From the NCBI GenBank assembly GCA_905618925.1, contig CAJQTG010000021.1, positions 1-64,000 of the forward strand: DNA of 64,000 bases, read 5' to 3'. The notes under the pieces were generated by a model that saw only the letters and a program-made list of their open reading frames with translations, was not told where the DNA came from and made no database searches. Below, in pieces: positions 40,565 through 53,279 of the stretch. The stretch comes from an uncultured Candidatus Thioglobus sp. GTDB lineage: Bacteria > Pseudomonadota > Gammaproteobacteria > PS1 > Pseudothioglobaceae. Within the stretch, counting starts at the first letter, position 1. Each line of letters opens with the position of its first letter. The position numbers and the translations under genes were made by a program.

Positions 40565-41217
40565 TCAATAGGCTCTTGATTCGTTGATTTAAGGTAATTG
40601 TTCGTTTTAGAGAAATGCCTAGAACCAAAGAAGCCTTTATAAGCTGATAAAGGAGAAGGGTGTGGAGCGCTAAGTATCAGATGCTTACTGCTATCTATTA
40701 ATTCAGATTTTTTGTTTGCGTAAGCGCCCCATAAAATAAATACTAAATTATTTTTATTGCCACTTAAAATTTTAATAACTTTGTCTGTAAAGTTTTCCCA
40801 TCCTTGGTTGGCATGAGAAGTAGGGCTATTTTGCTCAACTGTAAGAACGCTATTAAGAAGAAGAACGCCTTGATTGGCCCATGAAACTAAATTTCCATGC
40901 TCAGGTTTAGAGAAGCCTACATTATCACTTTGAAGCTCCTTGAAAATATTTCTAAGTGACGGCGGAATAACAATGCCTTTTGGGACTGAGAAGCTTAAGC
41001 CTTCTGCTTGACCCTCTTGATGATAAGGGTCTTGTCCCAGGATAATTACTTTGGTTTTTTCAAAACTTGAATATTCCAGTGCTTTGAACCAAGAGTCTTT
41101 AGGCGGATAGATATTTAAATTCTTTTTTGATTTAAGATAAGAATCTAAAGCTTTAAAATATTGCTTGTCTTTTTCAGGATTTAAATAATCTGACCAGCCA
41201 CTTTTAAAATGGGTCAT
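40546..41217 (-). CDS. ung: Uracil-DNA glycosylase
   Basis: [46 protein letters not shown]. Confidence 0.96.
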   Translation of the reverse strand: MTHFKSGWSDYLNPEKDKQYFKALDSYLKSKKNLNIYPPKDSWFKALEYSSFEKTKVIILGQDPYHQEGQAEGLSFSVPKGIVIPPSLRNIFKELQSDNVGFSKPEHGNLVSWANQGVLLLNSVLTVEQNSPTSHANQGWENFTDKVIKILSGNKNNLVFILWGAYANKKSELIDSSKHLILSAPHPSPLSAYKGFFGSRHFSKTNNYLKSTNQEPIDWSISQ

Positions 41218-41267
41218 AATGTTTGATGATTAACTAATATGACCCTCTATTATATCAAGGAATAAAT

Positions 41268-41924
41268 ATGACAGACTGGCACAGTAGATGGGAGAGCAAT
41301 AAAATTGGTTGGCATGCAGACCAGGTTAACCAGAATTTGATTGAGTATTTTTCAAAGCTCAACTTAGTAGATGGTGATAAGATTTTTGTGCCACTTTGTG
41401 GTAAGAGTGTTGATATGCTATATCTTTTACAAAGAGGCCTCAAAGTTGTTGGCGTAGAGATGAGTGAGATTGCTGCTAAGCAGTTTTTTAACGAGAATAA
41501 ATTAGAATACTCTGTTTCCAAAGTGGATGATTTAATGCTTTATGAAGGAGATGGAATTCAAATATTCTGTGGTGACTTCTTTACTTTAAAAGCAAACCAC
41601 TTAGTTGACGTCAAAGCTGTTTATGATCGTGCTTCACTTATTGCCTTAGATAAGGCGTTAAGACAGAAATATGTTAATCATTTAAATGATATAATATTAA
41701 AAGATGTAAGGGTGTTATTGTTAACTTTGAACTATCCTCAACATCAACGGGTTGACCCACCATTTGCAGTTAGTAAATCTGAGGTTGACTCACTTTATGG
41801 TGGTTCGTTTCAATATCAAGAACTTCAAAATATTAGTGATATTAAAAATGAGCCAATGTTCCTACTTCAAGGAGTAGATTTTGTTGAAAAAGCAGTGTAT
41901 TGTCTGCAAAAAGTGAGAATGTAA
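41268..41924 (+). CDS. tpm: Thiopurine S-methyltransferase
   Basis: WHSRWESNKIGWH; VPLCGKSVDMLYLLQRGLKVVGVEMSE. Confidence 0.92.
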   Translation: MTDWHSRWESNKIGWHADQVNQNLIEYFSKLNLVDGDKIFVPLCGKSVDMLYLLQRGLKVVGVEMSEIAAKQFFNENKLEYSVSKVDDLMLYEGDGIQIFCGDFFTLKANHLVDVKAVYDRASLIALDKALRQKYVNHLNDIILKDVRVLLLTLNYPQHQRVDPPFAVSKSEVDSLYGGSFQYQELQNISDIKNEPMFLLQGVDFVEKAVYCLQKVRM

Positions 41925-42229
41925 TGGCTAAAAAAATGACGGGTATAGTAGCCCAATTTGGTACAAAAGGTTATGGATTTATTACGGGAGACGATAATGA
42001 AAAGTATTTCGTTCACCAGAAAAATGTTTTTAATAAATCACGTTTAAGAAGTGATACTAGAGTTAAATTTAAAGTTGAGAACTCTGATAAAGGTTTAGTT
42101 GCTATTGATGTTAAGTTAGAGAAAGTTGCCGAAGAGTCGGAGCCTTTAACTGATAATGATATTAAAGCAATGTTTGGTGTTTTATTGGTTTTTCAGTTGA
42201 TTATTGCTTACTTTGTTTTTATTGCTTAA
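41924..42229 (+). CDS. Cold-shock-domain protein with C-terminal TM segment
   Basis: TGIVAQFGTKGYGFITGDDNEKYFVHQKNV; hydrophobic C-terminus. Confidence 0.8.
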   Translation: MAKKMTGIVAQFGTKGYGFITGDDNEKYFVHQKNVFNKSRLRSDTRVKFKVENSDKGLVAIDVKLEKVAEESEPLTDNDIKAMFGVLLVFQLIIAYFVFIA

Positions 42230-42838
42230 ATGAAAAAACTGTTTGTCCTATGTTTGTTAGTTGTAATTTCTGTTTCTGGGTGTCTTTCAACGCCTGCTAG
42301 AGAAGTTACTAACATCTGTAATTTGCTTGACGAGAAGGTGAGCTGGTATCGAGCAGCTAAGCTGAGTGAGGAAAAATGGAAAGTGCCGATGCATTTGCAG
42401 ATGGCAATCATTCATCAAGAGTCTCGCTTTGCTTCAAAAGCGAAGCCACCACGTAATAAAATTTTTGGAATCATACCTGGTGCAAGACCAACAGATTCAT
42501 TTGGCTATACCCAGGCTAAAAAAGCGACTTGGGAATGGTATCAACTTAAAACTGGTAACAAGACTGCCAAAAGAGATGATTTTGCTGATGCGATTGATTT
42601 TGTTGGCTGGTATGCTAACCAGTCTTCATTAAGGTCTAAGATTAGTAAAACAGATGCATATCGCCAGTATCTTGCATACCATGAGGGCCATGGTGGCTTT
42701 AATAAGAAAAGCTATGAAAGCAAGGCCTGGTTGCTTGATATTGCAAAAAAAGTTGAAAGTAAATCTAACACCTATAAGACTCAGCTCTCCCAGTGCAGAG
42801 ATGAGCTTGATAGTAATAGAATCTGGACGCTTTTCTAG
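42230..42838 (+). CDS. Lipoprotein with SLT-like transglycosylase domain
   Basis: Lipobox VSGC; LQMAIIHQESRF..SFGYTQAKKATWEWY. Confidence 0.8.
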   Translation: MKKLFVLCLLVVISVSGCLSTPAREVTNICNLLDEKVSWYRAAKLSEEKWKVPMHLQMAIIHQESRFASKAKPPRNKIFGIIPGARPTDSFGYTQAKKATWEWYQLKTGNKTAKRDDFADAIDFVGWYANQSSLRSKISKTDAYRQYLAYHEGHGGFNKKSYESKAWLLDIAKKVESKSNTYKTQLSQCRDELDSNRIWTLF

Positions 42839-42850
42839 ATTACTTTGCTA

Positions 42851-43162
42851 ATGTGGTTTAATACATTAGAATCCCCTCCGCTACCTAATCTGATGAAAGA
42901 GATCCATATTGAGGATCTTGATTTAGTTATTACTACTATCAACAAGCAATTGTATTGTTTTGAGAATCGTTGTCCACATGAAGACATTAAGCTGAGTCTA
43001 GGGTGTGTTCAAGGTAATGAAATTAAATGTGCACTTCATGGCTACAAATTTAATTTAGTATCTGGCCTCTGCGTAGATGATGATATTCATCCGCTTAATA
43101 CTTTCCAAGCTAAACTTAAAGATGGCCTTGTAAGCATTCAAATTGAGGAAGCAGATAAATGA
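42851..43162 (+). CDS. Rieske [2Fe-2S] ferredoxin-like protein
   Basis: CPHEDIKLSLG...CALHGYKFN Rieske boxes; start uncertain. Confidence 0.82.
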   Translation: MWFNTLESPPLPNLMKEIHIEDLDLVITTINKQLYCFENRCPHEDIKLSLGCVQGNEIKCALHGYKFNLVSGLCVDDDIHPLNTFQAKLKDGLVSIQIEEADK

Positions 43163-44235
43163 ATTCGGCTGAATTGATGCATTCTATTATTCAGCGCATA
43201 GCGACTGGTCCAGAGCTTAGTAAAAGTATTAGCTTAGAAGAGTCAGAGCTTGCAATGAAGGCGATTTTAAAAAATGAAATCGATGAAGTACAAAGTGCAA
43301 TTTTTTTAATTGCAATGAGAATGAAGCGTGAAACAACGGATGAAAATATTGGCATTTTATTGGCATTATTGAGTTCAATTAACTCCAGGCAATCTTCAGT
43401 TGAGAATTTAATAGATATTGGGGACCCCTATAGCGGCTTTAATCGATCCATCCCCATTTCTTCTTTTTTACCACCCTTGCTTGCAGAGTTAGGTTTTCCA
43501 ACTGTTATTCATGGCTTAGATTCTGTTTCTCCAAAATTTGGATTAACCCACCGTCATATTTATAAAGCTATAAATCAGAACGTTGATTTGCCAATTGGTG
43601 ATGCTCTAAATAGAATAGAGGATGGATCTATTGGCTGGACTTATATTGATCAAAGTAAATATTGTAAGCCACTTCATGATCTGGTCCCACTTAGAAATAA
43701 ATTAGTTAAAAGAACTGTTCTGAATACAGTTGAATCATTAATTGGCCCTATAAAAGGTATTAATACTCATTCAATTTTGGGCTATGTTCATAAACCTTAC
43801 CCACCAATATACGCCTCTCTTGCAGATCAAGCAGGCTTTTCAAGTAGCCTATTAATACGCGGTGTGGAGGGCGGAGTAGTTCCATCACTGAGGCAAAAAG
43901 GAATGATGGTATCTTATTTTAAAGGTGAGGAAAAAGACAGGTTTGATATTGACCCAAAAGTAATAGGTATTAATCGTGAATTACGTGCAATTAGTTTTCC
44001 AAAGGAATTTGAAGGCCTTAAAAATAGAGATTCGTTGGCAGCCTACGTTGCTGAGTTAGGACAATCAGCTCTGTCTGGAAAGGCGGGGATGTTTTATGAT
44101 GGTTTAGTTTATTCTGCTAGCTTGATTCTATGGCATATTGGTGAGGAAAAGACATTACTAGCTGCATCTGAAAGAGTTAGAGCTGTCCTGGATTCATCAA
44201 ATGCTTTAGTTCGTATAGAAGATAAGCAAAATTAA
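43159..44235 (+). CDS. Anthranilate phosphoribosyltransferase-like (TrpD2/YbiB family) protein
   Basis: Glycosyltransferase-family-3 N-terminal helices; LVPLRNKLVKRTVLNTVESLIGPI; RGVEGGVVPSL. Confidence 0.75.
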   Translation: MNSAELMHSIIQRIATGPELSKSISLEESELAMKAILKNEIDEVQSAIFLIAMRMKRETTDENIGILLALLSSINSRQSSVENLIDIGDPYSGFNRSIPISSFLPPLLAELGFPTVIHGLDSVSPKFGLTHRHIYKAINQNVDLPIGDALNRIEDGSIGWTYIDQSKYCKPLHDLVPLRNKLVKRTVLNTVESLIGPIKGINTHSILGYVHKPYPPIYASLADQAGFSSSLLIRGVEGGVVPSLRQKGMMVSYFKGEEKDRFDIDPKVIGINRELRAISFPKEFEGLKNRDSLAAYVAELGQSALSGKAGMFYDGLVYSASLILWHIGEEKTLLAASERVRAVLDSSNALVRIEDKQN

Positions 44236-44238
44236 GTT

Positions 44239-45954
44239 TTAAAATTGCTGTTGGTTGAGCTTTGCGTATTCACCAGAGGCTTTAATTAATTCTTTATGAG
44301 ATCCTTGCTCAATAATCTCACCCTCTTTTAATACGATTATGCGATCTGCATTTTGAATTGTGCTTAATCGATGCGCAATAATGATTGTGGTTCGGCCTTT
44401 CTGCATTTTAGTGATTGCTGATTGAACGAGTTTTTCAGTTGCTGAATCGAGCGCTGAGGTTGCCTCATCAAGAATCAAAATAGGACTATCTTTTGCAATT
44501 GCCCTGGCAATAGAGAGTCTTTGGCGCTGACCTCCTGACAAGGTAACGCCGTCTTCTCCAATATTAGAGTTAAACTTATCATCGAGTTTTTCAATGAACT
44601 CAATTGAATTGGAGATATTAGCAGCATTAATAATCGAATCCATTGGCATTTTATCTTTTTGACCAAAGGCAATATTGCCACTGATCGTATCATTAAATAG
44701 TCTTACATTCTGATCTACAAATGAAAAATTTGACCTAAAAGATTCTAAATCGAAGCTATTAATATCTTCATTAGCTATAGAAATTTTGCCATCTGTTGGA
44801 TTATAGAAGCGTGTTAATAGATTAACTAAAGTGGTTTTCCCGCTTCCTGTAGAGCCAACAAGGGCAATAGTCTCTCCTTGTTTAATATTTAGAGTGATAT
44901 TTTTTAATGAAGGATTGTTATTTGAATAAGAAAAACTTACATTATCAAAATGAATATCTCCAATAGCTTGATCCATTTTTTTACCACCATGATTTGACTC
45001 AGATTTTTCATCAATTAAATTAAAAACACTAACGCCTGCTATTAATGCTTGTTGTAATGGCTTGTTAATATTAATAAGTGTCTTAGCAGGCTTTATCAGC
45101 ATTCCCATTGCAGTAAAGTAAGCTAAAAAATCACCCGCGCTCATCACAAGGTAGGTTGATGATAAATATACAACACAGCCTAAAGCTAAACCAATTAAAG
45201 CATTTACTATCGAAGTGTTAAGGCCACTAGCCATGTCAACTTTGAATCTTTGCTGGCGAATCATATTAATAATATTAAAAAATTTGTTTTGCTCACTAGA
45301 TTGGGCGTTGTATATTTTGATTAAATCATTGCCTGAAATATTTTCATCGAGAAGATGGGTCATTTTGCCCATTGACTCTTGAACTTTTCTTGATCCTTTC
45401 CTAATTCTAGCGGTAGATAGTTTTACTGCAAAATATACAAGTGGAAGGAGCACTAAAAGAGTAAGGCTTAGTAAAGAGTTTTTGTAGAATAGATAAGTTG
45501 TTAATATTACAACAGTAAATGAAGATTTTATAAATTCTAGCCAAATTGTTGATGCTGCAGCAGAGATTTGCTCAACATCAAAAGTCAATTTAGACAGCGT
45601 CTCTCCTGTTGTATTTTTATCAAAGTAAGTCTTAGGGAGTTTAAGAAGTTTTGCAAACATATCAACTCTAAGGTCTAATATTACTTTGTTCGAAATCCAA
45701 GAGCTTGCACTAATTGATATTAAAGCAAATATAGAACTCATTGCTATAACAATAAATAAAATTACTGAATATGTAAACGCAGCGTCACTAGAGCGATTAG
45801 AAGAGAATAATGTGTCAACTATTTGGCCTGTAATCTCAGGTATTGAGGTTTCCAATACCGTAGCAAAAACCATCATTATTGAAGTAAAGGCAAGTTTTCC
45901 AATGTGAGCTTTTAAATATGGAAAGAGTCTCTTTACGAATTGTCTATAACCCAT
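44239..45954 (-). CDS. msbA: ABC transporter fused TM-ATPase (MsbA-like)
   Basis: 571 aa; GSTGSGKTTLVNLLTRFY, LSGGQRQRLSIARAIAKDSPILILDEATSALD. Confidence 0.85.
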   Translation of the reverse strand: MGYRQFVKRLFPYLKAHIGKLAFTSIMMVFATVLETSIPEITGQIVDTLFSSNRSSDAAFTYSVILFIVIAMSSIFALISISASSWISNKVILDLRVDMFAKLLKLPKTYFDKNTTGETLSKLTFDVEQISAAASTIWLEFIKSSFTVVILTTYLFYKNSLLSLTLLVLLPLVYFAVKLSTARIRKGSRKVQESMGKMTHLLDENISGNDLIKIYNAQSSEQNKFFNIINMIRQQRFKVDMASGLNTSIVNALIGLALGCVVYLSSTYLVMSAGDFLAYFTAMGMLIKPAKTLININKPLQQALIAGVSVFNLIDEKSESNHGGKKMDQAIGDIHFDNVSFSYSNNNPSLKNITLNIKQGETIALVGSTGSGKTTLVNLLTRFYNPTDGKISIANEDINSFDLESFRSNFSFVDQNVRLFNDTISGNIAFGQKDKMPMDSIINAANISNSIEFIEKLDDKFNSNIGEDGVTLSGGQRQRLSIARAIAKDSPILILDEATSALDSATEKLVQSAITKMQKGRTTIIIAHRLSTIQNADRIIVLKEGEIIEQGSHKELIKASGEYAKLNQQQF

Positions 45955-46027
45955 CGTGATTTGTTTGTTTGGATGTGCCCATATTCTACCTAATTTTGTG
46001 TATCATAACTATTTCAAACTTTGTTAG

Positions 46028-47668
<1,641 letters not shown>

Positions 47669-47722
47669 GTTTTATTTGTATTAAACTTTAAACATTGTTA
47701 ATCGTTATTAAAATCTTGTCCA

Positions 47723-48961
47723 ATGATAAAAACTGATGTAGTTATTTTGGGTGGAGGAGTAATAGGCTTATCCATTGCCCTAAAAATGCTTAATACGGGC
47801 AGAGAGGTAATTCTTTTAGATCCTGAAGAGCCAGGAACTGGAACCTCTTACGGTAACGCTGGAACAATAGCTGAATATGCCGTTCTTCCTGTTGGATCTC
47901 CTGAAATTATAAAAAAACTACCATCTTTATTGTTTAATAAAAATAGCCCTATTTCTGTAAAGCGCTTTGAAATTCTCTCATTAGCACCTTGGTTGATTAG
48001 ATTTTTGTACCAATCCATGCCCAAGCAAGCTGCTAAAAACGCTCAGGCAATTACAGATCTTTTGGCAAATTCACGACTTCGTTGGGAAGAATTGGCAGAT
48101 CAGATAAATGGCAAATCTTTACTAAACAGTAATGGCAATATTTACTTGTATAAAACAGATGCTTCCTATGAATCTGGCTTTAAGGATATTAATAATCGGA
48201 AGAAGTATGGTTTAAATGCCGAAATGTTAAATCCATCAGAGCTTAATAAGCTAGAGCCAAATTTGAATTTTTCTGAGGGCGGAGCATCTTATTTCCCAGA
48301 TGGAGCTTATATGCGCGACCCTGGAAAAATGACAAAACTATTGTTAGATGCAAGTGTTAAAAAAGGGTGTCAAGTTATTAAGAAAGCAGCCAATAGAATT
48401 GAGAGGACTAGTGAGGGTGTTAAAGTAACTTTAGCAGATAAATCAGAAATTATAACCAAACATCTTGTCATATCAGCTGGTGCATATTCCAAGAAATTTG
48501 CAAAACAGGCTGGAGATTATATTCCCTTAGATGCTGAGCGTGGATACCATGTTGAATATGATATGAAAGATCCATTATTAAATAGACCTTGTTGCTCCGC
48601 AGAGAGTGGATTTTATATGTCTCCAATGACTGGAAGATTAAGAGTTGTTGGAACTGTTGAGTTGGGAGGGTTAAGTCCAGAAATCTCTAGGCATAGAGTA
48701 AATTACTTAGAAAAAGGAGCTTTAAGTTTTTTTCCAGACCTAGGAAAGCCTAGTAGGGAGTGGCTGGGTTTTCGTCCATCAATTCCAGATAGTAAACCAG
48801 TTATTTCTGAATCTAGTAAAGGTAATGATATTATTTATGCCTTTGGACATGGTCATATTGGACTAACTTTGGCGCCAGTCACCGCAGAAATTGTTGAGTC
48901 AATTATTACTAAGTCTGAGCCTCCACTTCCAATTTCTGAATTTTCAGTCCAAAGGTTCTGA
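47723..48961 (+). CDS. FAD-dependent D-amino-acid dehydrogenase-like oxidoreductase (DadA family)
   Basis: VVILGGGVIGLSIALKML; GFRPSIPDSKPVI; FGHGHIGLTLAP. Confidence 0.82.
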   Translation: MIKTDVVILGGGVIGLSIALKMLNTGREVILLDPEEPGTGTSYGNAGTIAEYAVLPVGSPEIIKKLPSLLFNKNSPISVKRFEILSLAPWLIRFLYQSMPKQAAKNAQAITDLLANSRLRWEELADQINGKSLLNSNGNIYLYKTDASYESGFKDINNRKKYGLNAEMLNPSELNKLEPNLNFSEGGASYFPDGAYMRDPGKMTKLLLDASVKKGCQVIKKAANRIERTSEGVKVTLADKSEIITKHLVISAGAYSKKFAKQAGDYIPLDAERGYHVEYDMKDPLLNRPCCSAESGFYMSPMTGRLRVVGTVELGGLSPEISRHRVNYLEKGALSFFPDLGKPSREWLGFRPSIPDSKPVISESSKGNDIIYAFGHGHIGLTLAPVTAEIVESIITKSEPPLPISEFSVQRF

Positions 48962-48997
48962 TAATAATCACAGCTTTAATTTTGTTACAGGTTAAGT

Positions 48998-50389
48998 TTA
49001 TTTCTTTTTAACAAATCTCATTAGGCGTTTCTTTTTTTGAACTTGACGAGCTGAAAGAATATTCTTTCTATCTTTAAATGGATTTTCACCACTCTTATAT
49101 TGGATTTTTACAGGTGTGTTTGTAAGCTTTAAAGATGTAATAAAAAAATTCTTTAAAAAACGCTCATAGCTACTTGGGACACTATCAACATGATTGCCAT
49201 GAAAGGTAAAAGTTGGCGGAAAAACATCAGACTGATTTACAAATTTTAATCTAAGTCTTCTTCCAGCAACAGGAGGAGGAGAGTGGGCTTTATTGGCTTG
49301 CTCTAGAATTCTATTAAGTTGTGAGGTTGGGTGTCTTCCACCAGCATTCTCAAAAGATCTTTTAATGGGTCCAAATAATTTTCCAACACCAGATCCATGA
49401 AGGGCTGAAATATAATGAACTGAGGCATAGTTTATAAATGAAAGCTTAATATCAAGTTTTCTTTTTACTTCACTTTTTTGATAATCATCCAAACCATCCC
49501 ACTTATTAATTACTATTAAAAGTGCACGACCTTTGTCTGCTATCATTCCTAAAAGAGTAGCATCTTGTTCAGTCACGCCTTCGTGAGCATCTAAAACTAG
49601 AACTACAACATGTGAATCTTCAATTGCATCTTTAGCCTTAATAATACTAAAAATTTCGACTTTGTGGCTGACGCTTCTTTTACGCCTTATTCCAGCTGTA
49701 TCAATTAAGGTGTATTGCTGACCTTCACGCTCAAAAGGGATAAAGATCGAGTCACGAGTTGTCCCAGGAAGGTCAACTGCCATAACCCTTTCTTCACCTA
49801 ATATACGGTTTATGAGTGTTGATTTACCAACATTAGGCCTACCTAAAACTGCTACTGCAATCCCCTTAACCTCTGGGATTACATCTTCTGTTGCAGCGGG
49901 AAGAAGAGGAATTGTTTTTTCAATGAGGTCTGGAATTCCTTGATTATGCTCAGCTGATATAAGGGAAGGATCACCTAGCCCGAGTTCATAAAATTCTGCA
50001 GCTGAACTTTTATTTAATCCTTCAGCCTTATTGCATACCAAGATAATGTTTTTTCGCAGTTTTCTGAGCTGAGAAGCAATATCTAGATCAAGAGAAGTCA
50101 CTCCATCTTTATTACTGACAATAAAATAGATTACATCAGACTCATTAAGCGCATTGAGTACTTGAGCATGTATCCCAGAATCAATAACTGATTCTTCGTG
50201 TGTCATGCCGCCAGTATCAACAATTGTGCAATGAATGTCATCATCAAGCTCGATATTCACGTATTGACGATCACGCGTTAAGCCTTCAAAATCAGAAACA
50301 AGCGCCTGACGAGACTTGCTAAGACGATTGAATAGTGTCGACTTGCCTACATTAGGCCTGCCAACCAATGAGATGATGGGGTAGCTCAC
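48998..50389 (-). CDS. der: Ribosome biogenesis GTPase Der
   Basis: Two G domains GRPNVGKSTLFNRL and GRPNVGKSTLINRI. Confidence 0.97.
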   Translation of the reverse strand: MSYPIISLVGRPNVGKSTLFNRLSKSRQALVSDFEGLTRDRQYVNIELDDDIHCTIVDTGGMTHEESVIDSGIHAQVLNALNESDVIYFIVSNKDGVTSLDLDIASQLRKLRKNIILVCNKAEGLNKSSAAEFYELGLGDPSLISAEHNQGIPDLIEKTIPLLPAATEDVIPEVKGIAVAVLGRPNVGKSTLINRILGEERVMAVDLPGTTRDSIFIPFEREGQQYTLIDTAGIRRKRSVSHKVEIFSIIKAKDAIEDSHVVVLVLDAHEGVTEQDATLLGMIADKGRALLIVINKWDGLDDYQKSEVKRKLDIKLSFINYASVHYISALHGSGVGKLFGPIKRSFENAGGRHPTSQLNRILEQANKAHSPPPVAGRRLRLKFVNQSDVFPPTFTFHGNHVDSVPSSYERFLKNFFITSLKLTNTPVKIQYKSGENPFKDRKNILSARQVQKKKRLMRFVKKK

Positions 50390-50410
50390 AATTTTCTAAG
50401 AAATTTTATA

Positions 50411-51028
50411 TTAATTCAGATCGTCTAACTTAATCTGAATTAGTTGGGTAAGACTTGAGTTTGCAGTAACATTTTCGATTGCAAGGCTATAGTATTTTTT
50501 AGCCTCTTCTTTGTTGTTAAGATCTAAATAAATATCACCAGTAAGATTATAAAATAAACCAGAAAATCCTTCTCCAGCATCAACATCAAGAACTGCAAGT
50601 GCTTCATTATGTTCACCAAGCTGCAAGTGAAGTGAAGCGGATCTTAAAATAGCAGTTGAAGCAATAACAACATTTTCACGACTTATTAAAGGCTTTAGAG
50701 AGTCAAGTGCAAGAGCATAATTACCAGCTTCAAATAAATATTTAGCCATTAAGAACGTAGCTTGATCAGCGTAACTGCTTGAAGAGTGATCCTTAATAAG
50801 CTTATCGTAAGCCCCAATATTAGTGGAATCTGAAGCATAACTTAAATATAAAGTTCTAGCATTCAAAGCTTGACTATCTTGATAATCACCATATGAATTC
50901 CAGCCAAATACTCCTGCAAGACCAAGAACTGCTCCACCAATAATTTGCTTGCCGTTACTATTCCACCATTTTTTAATTTTGTCGACTTGTTCTTCTTCCG
51001 TGTCGCTAATTTCTATAAAATTTTTCAT
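50411..51028 (-). CDS. YfgM-like tetratricopeptide membrane protein
   Basis: EEEQVDKIKKWWNSNGKQIIGGAVLGLAGVFGWNSY; lies between hisS and der. Confidence 0.85.
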   Translation of the reverse strand: MKNFIEISDTEEEQVDKIKKWWNSNGKQIIGGAVLGLAGVFGWNSYGDYQDSQALNARTLYLSYASDSTNIGAYDKLIKDHSSSSYADQATFLMAKYLFEAGNYALALDSLKPLISRENVVIASTAILRSASLHLQLGEHNEALAVLDVDAGEGFSGLFYNLTGDIYLDLNNKEEAKKYYSLAIENVTANSSLTQLIQIKLDDLN

Positions 51029-52290
51029 AATATCTCCTGAAGATGCTGAATGATACCCTCAAGCTCAATCGATTGCTGGACTCCTTGGCCTTTTAAAGGC
51101 TTAATACTCAACTGATTGTTTGATAACTCTTCCTCTCCAAGAATTAAAGCAAAGTCAGCATTAGATTTATCTGCTTTTTTCATTTGGCTTTTTAAGCTCC
51201 CCATGCTTATGTCATTACTAAGTGTAATATTTGGAAGCACCTGGAGAATTTTTTTGGACAGCTTCATTGACTCAATCTGCGCCTTATCACCTAGAGCAAC
51301 AAAATAGAGTTGGCACCTCTTGTTAACAAGCTGACTGTTTTTGTCTTGAATTAGAAGGGCTATTCTCTCTAAGCCCATTGCAAAGCCAATTGCTGGAGTA
51401 GGATTGCCACCCATTTTTTCAACTAAACCATCATATCTGCCACCACCACAAATAGTGCCTTGCGACCCTAAATCATTTGAAATCCACTCAAACACAGTTT
51501 GATTATAGTAGTCTAAGCCCCTTACAAGTTTTGGATTAACCTCATAAGGAATATCTAAATTATCTAAATAGGTTTTTAAAATAGTAAAGTGCTCTTTAGA
51601 TTCATCATCTAAATGATCAATCATTTTGGGAGCATTAGAAATTAGTAACTCAAGGTCTTTATTTTTACTATCCAATATTCTTAAAGGATTTGTCTTTAAT
51701 CGACGCAAACTATCTTCATCAAGTTGGCTTATATTTTCATTAAAAAAGCCTGTAAGAATCTTTCTATAAGTGGATCGACTTTCTTTTGAACCTAGTGAAT
51801 TAATTTCTAATCTTGCATTGATTCCAAGAGATTTCCAGAGTGAATCTGTAATAGATATTAATTCAGCATCAATTTTGGCATCAGAAGCGCCAAAAACTTC
51901 TGCCCCTACTTGGTGGAATTGTCGGTATCTTCCCTTTTGAGGCCTTTCATGCCTAAACATTGGGCCATTATAAAAAACCTTTTGTATTCCTTCGCGCGGC
52001 AAATTATGCTCAATCATCATTCTAACTACGCTAGCTGTGCCTTCAGGCCTTAAAGTTAAAGAGTTACCATTATTGTCTTCCCATGTGTACATCTCTTTTT
52101 CTACAATGTCTGTCACTTCTCCAATTGCACGAGAAAAAGTCTCTGTACTTTCAACAATTGGAGTACGGCAATATTTATAGCCGTAAGAGATAAGGAGATT
52201 ACTAATAGTTTCATCCAAAAAACTCCAAAGGGCAGAGTCTGCTGGTAACAGATCATTCATACCTCGAATAGCTTGAATTTTATTTGACAT
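51025..52290 (-). CDS. hisS: Histidyl-tRNA synthetase
   Basis: IQAIRGMNDLLP; LVRGLDYYNQTVFEW; GGGRYDGLVE. Confidence 0.97.
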   Translation of the reverse strand: MSNKIQAIRGMNDLLPADSALWSFLDETISNLLISYGYKYCRTPIVESTETFSRAIGEVTDIVEKEMYTWEDNNGNSLTLRPEGTASVVRMMIEHNLPREGIQKVFYNGPMFRHERPQKGRYRQFHQVGAEVFGASDAKIDAELISITDSLWKSLGINARLEINSLGSKESRSTYRKILTGFFNENISQLDEDSLRRLKTNPLRILDSKNKDLELLISNAPKMIDHLDDESKEHFTILKTYLDNLDIPYEVNPKLVRGLDYYNQTVFEWISNDLGSQGTICGGGRYDGLVEKMGGNPTPAIGFAMGLERIALLIQDKNSQLVNKRCQLYFVALGDKAQIESMKLSKKILQVLPNITLSNDISMGSLKSQMKKADKSNADFALILGEEELSNNQLSIKPLKGQGVQQSIELEGIIQHLQEIL

Positions 52291-52376
52291 CAGTAAGCTT
52301 TAAATAATAATAATATGTATTTTACCAATTAAACCTCATCGAGAGTTTAAGCAATAATTAAGTTCTATTAAAAATG

Positions 52377-53279
52377 CTATAAATTTTTGATTCCACTTGG
52401 TACATGACCAGTAGGAACGTACTGAGATGCTGAATCACAATGCTGCTGCTGATCATCAAAAAAAATATCTGCTCCAAACTCTCTTAGAAAGACGCCTTTT
52501 TCAAGCCCACCAAGAAAAAATGACTCATCTATGCGTATCCCCCATTCTCTCATGGTGTGAATAACTCTTTTATGTGCTGGGGCCGATCTTGCAGTAACTA
52601 ATGCAGTTCTAATAGGGTTATTTTCTTCAGGAAATGTTGATTGAATTTTTTGTAAAGAGACCAGAAAAGATTTAAATGGGCCGGCTTTTAGTTTAATTTT
52701 TTCAGACAGGACTTCGTTTTCATGAAACGCTTCAAGACCTTTCTCTTGAAATATTTTTTCAGATTCATCCGAAAAAATCACAGCATCCCCGTCAAAGGCA
52801 ATTCTGAGTTGTGAAGGATGACTATGGTTTGATTTTGACTCAATAATTGATGCGGCTGCATAGCCGGACTTTAAAGCTTTTTGAACATCATTATAGTTAC
52901 TAGACAGAAACAAGTCCGCTTCAAAGGCGCCAACAAAAGGGTGGGTACTTTCTCCGCGAGTAAACGCTGCTCTTGAAATATTTAAACCATAATGCTCAAT
53001 TGAGTTAAAAATTCTTAGGCCAGTATCAGCACTATTCCTTGAAAGTAAGATGACATCAATTGGAGTTTTTTTACTATTTAATTTAAGTAATTTTTTGACC
53101 AAAGTAAACCCTACACCTGGTTCAAGAACTACTTGCTCATTTTCTTGTTGGTGTTTGGCGTAAGCCTCAATACCCTCATCTTTAAAAATTTGGTGTGAGT
53201 GATCAAGATTAAATAATGCTCTTGAGGAGATTGCAATGACTAATTTTGTGCTTTCAGTTTTTATTTGCTTTTTGCCCAT
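52377..53279 (-). CDS. Cytosolic 5'-nucleotidase family protein (NT5C1-like)
   Basis: LVIAISSRALFNLDHSHQIF; FFLGGLEKGVFLREFGADIFFDDQQQHC. Confidence 0.82.
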   Translation of the reverse strand: MGKKQIKTESTKLVIAISSRALFNLDHSHQIFKDEGIEAYAKHQQENEQVVLEPGVGFTLVKKLLKLNSKKTPIDVILLSRNSADTGLRIFNSIEHYGLNISRAAFTRGESTHPFVGAFEADLFLSSNYNDVQKALKSGYAAASIIESKSNHSHPSQLRIAFDGDAVIFSDESEKIFQEKGLEAFHENEVLSEKIKLKAGPFKSFLVSLQKIQSTFPEENNPIRTALVTARSAPAHKRVIHTMREWGIRIDESFFLGGLEKGVFLREFGADIFFDDQQQHCDSASQYVPTGHVPSGIKNL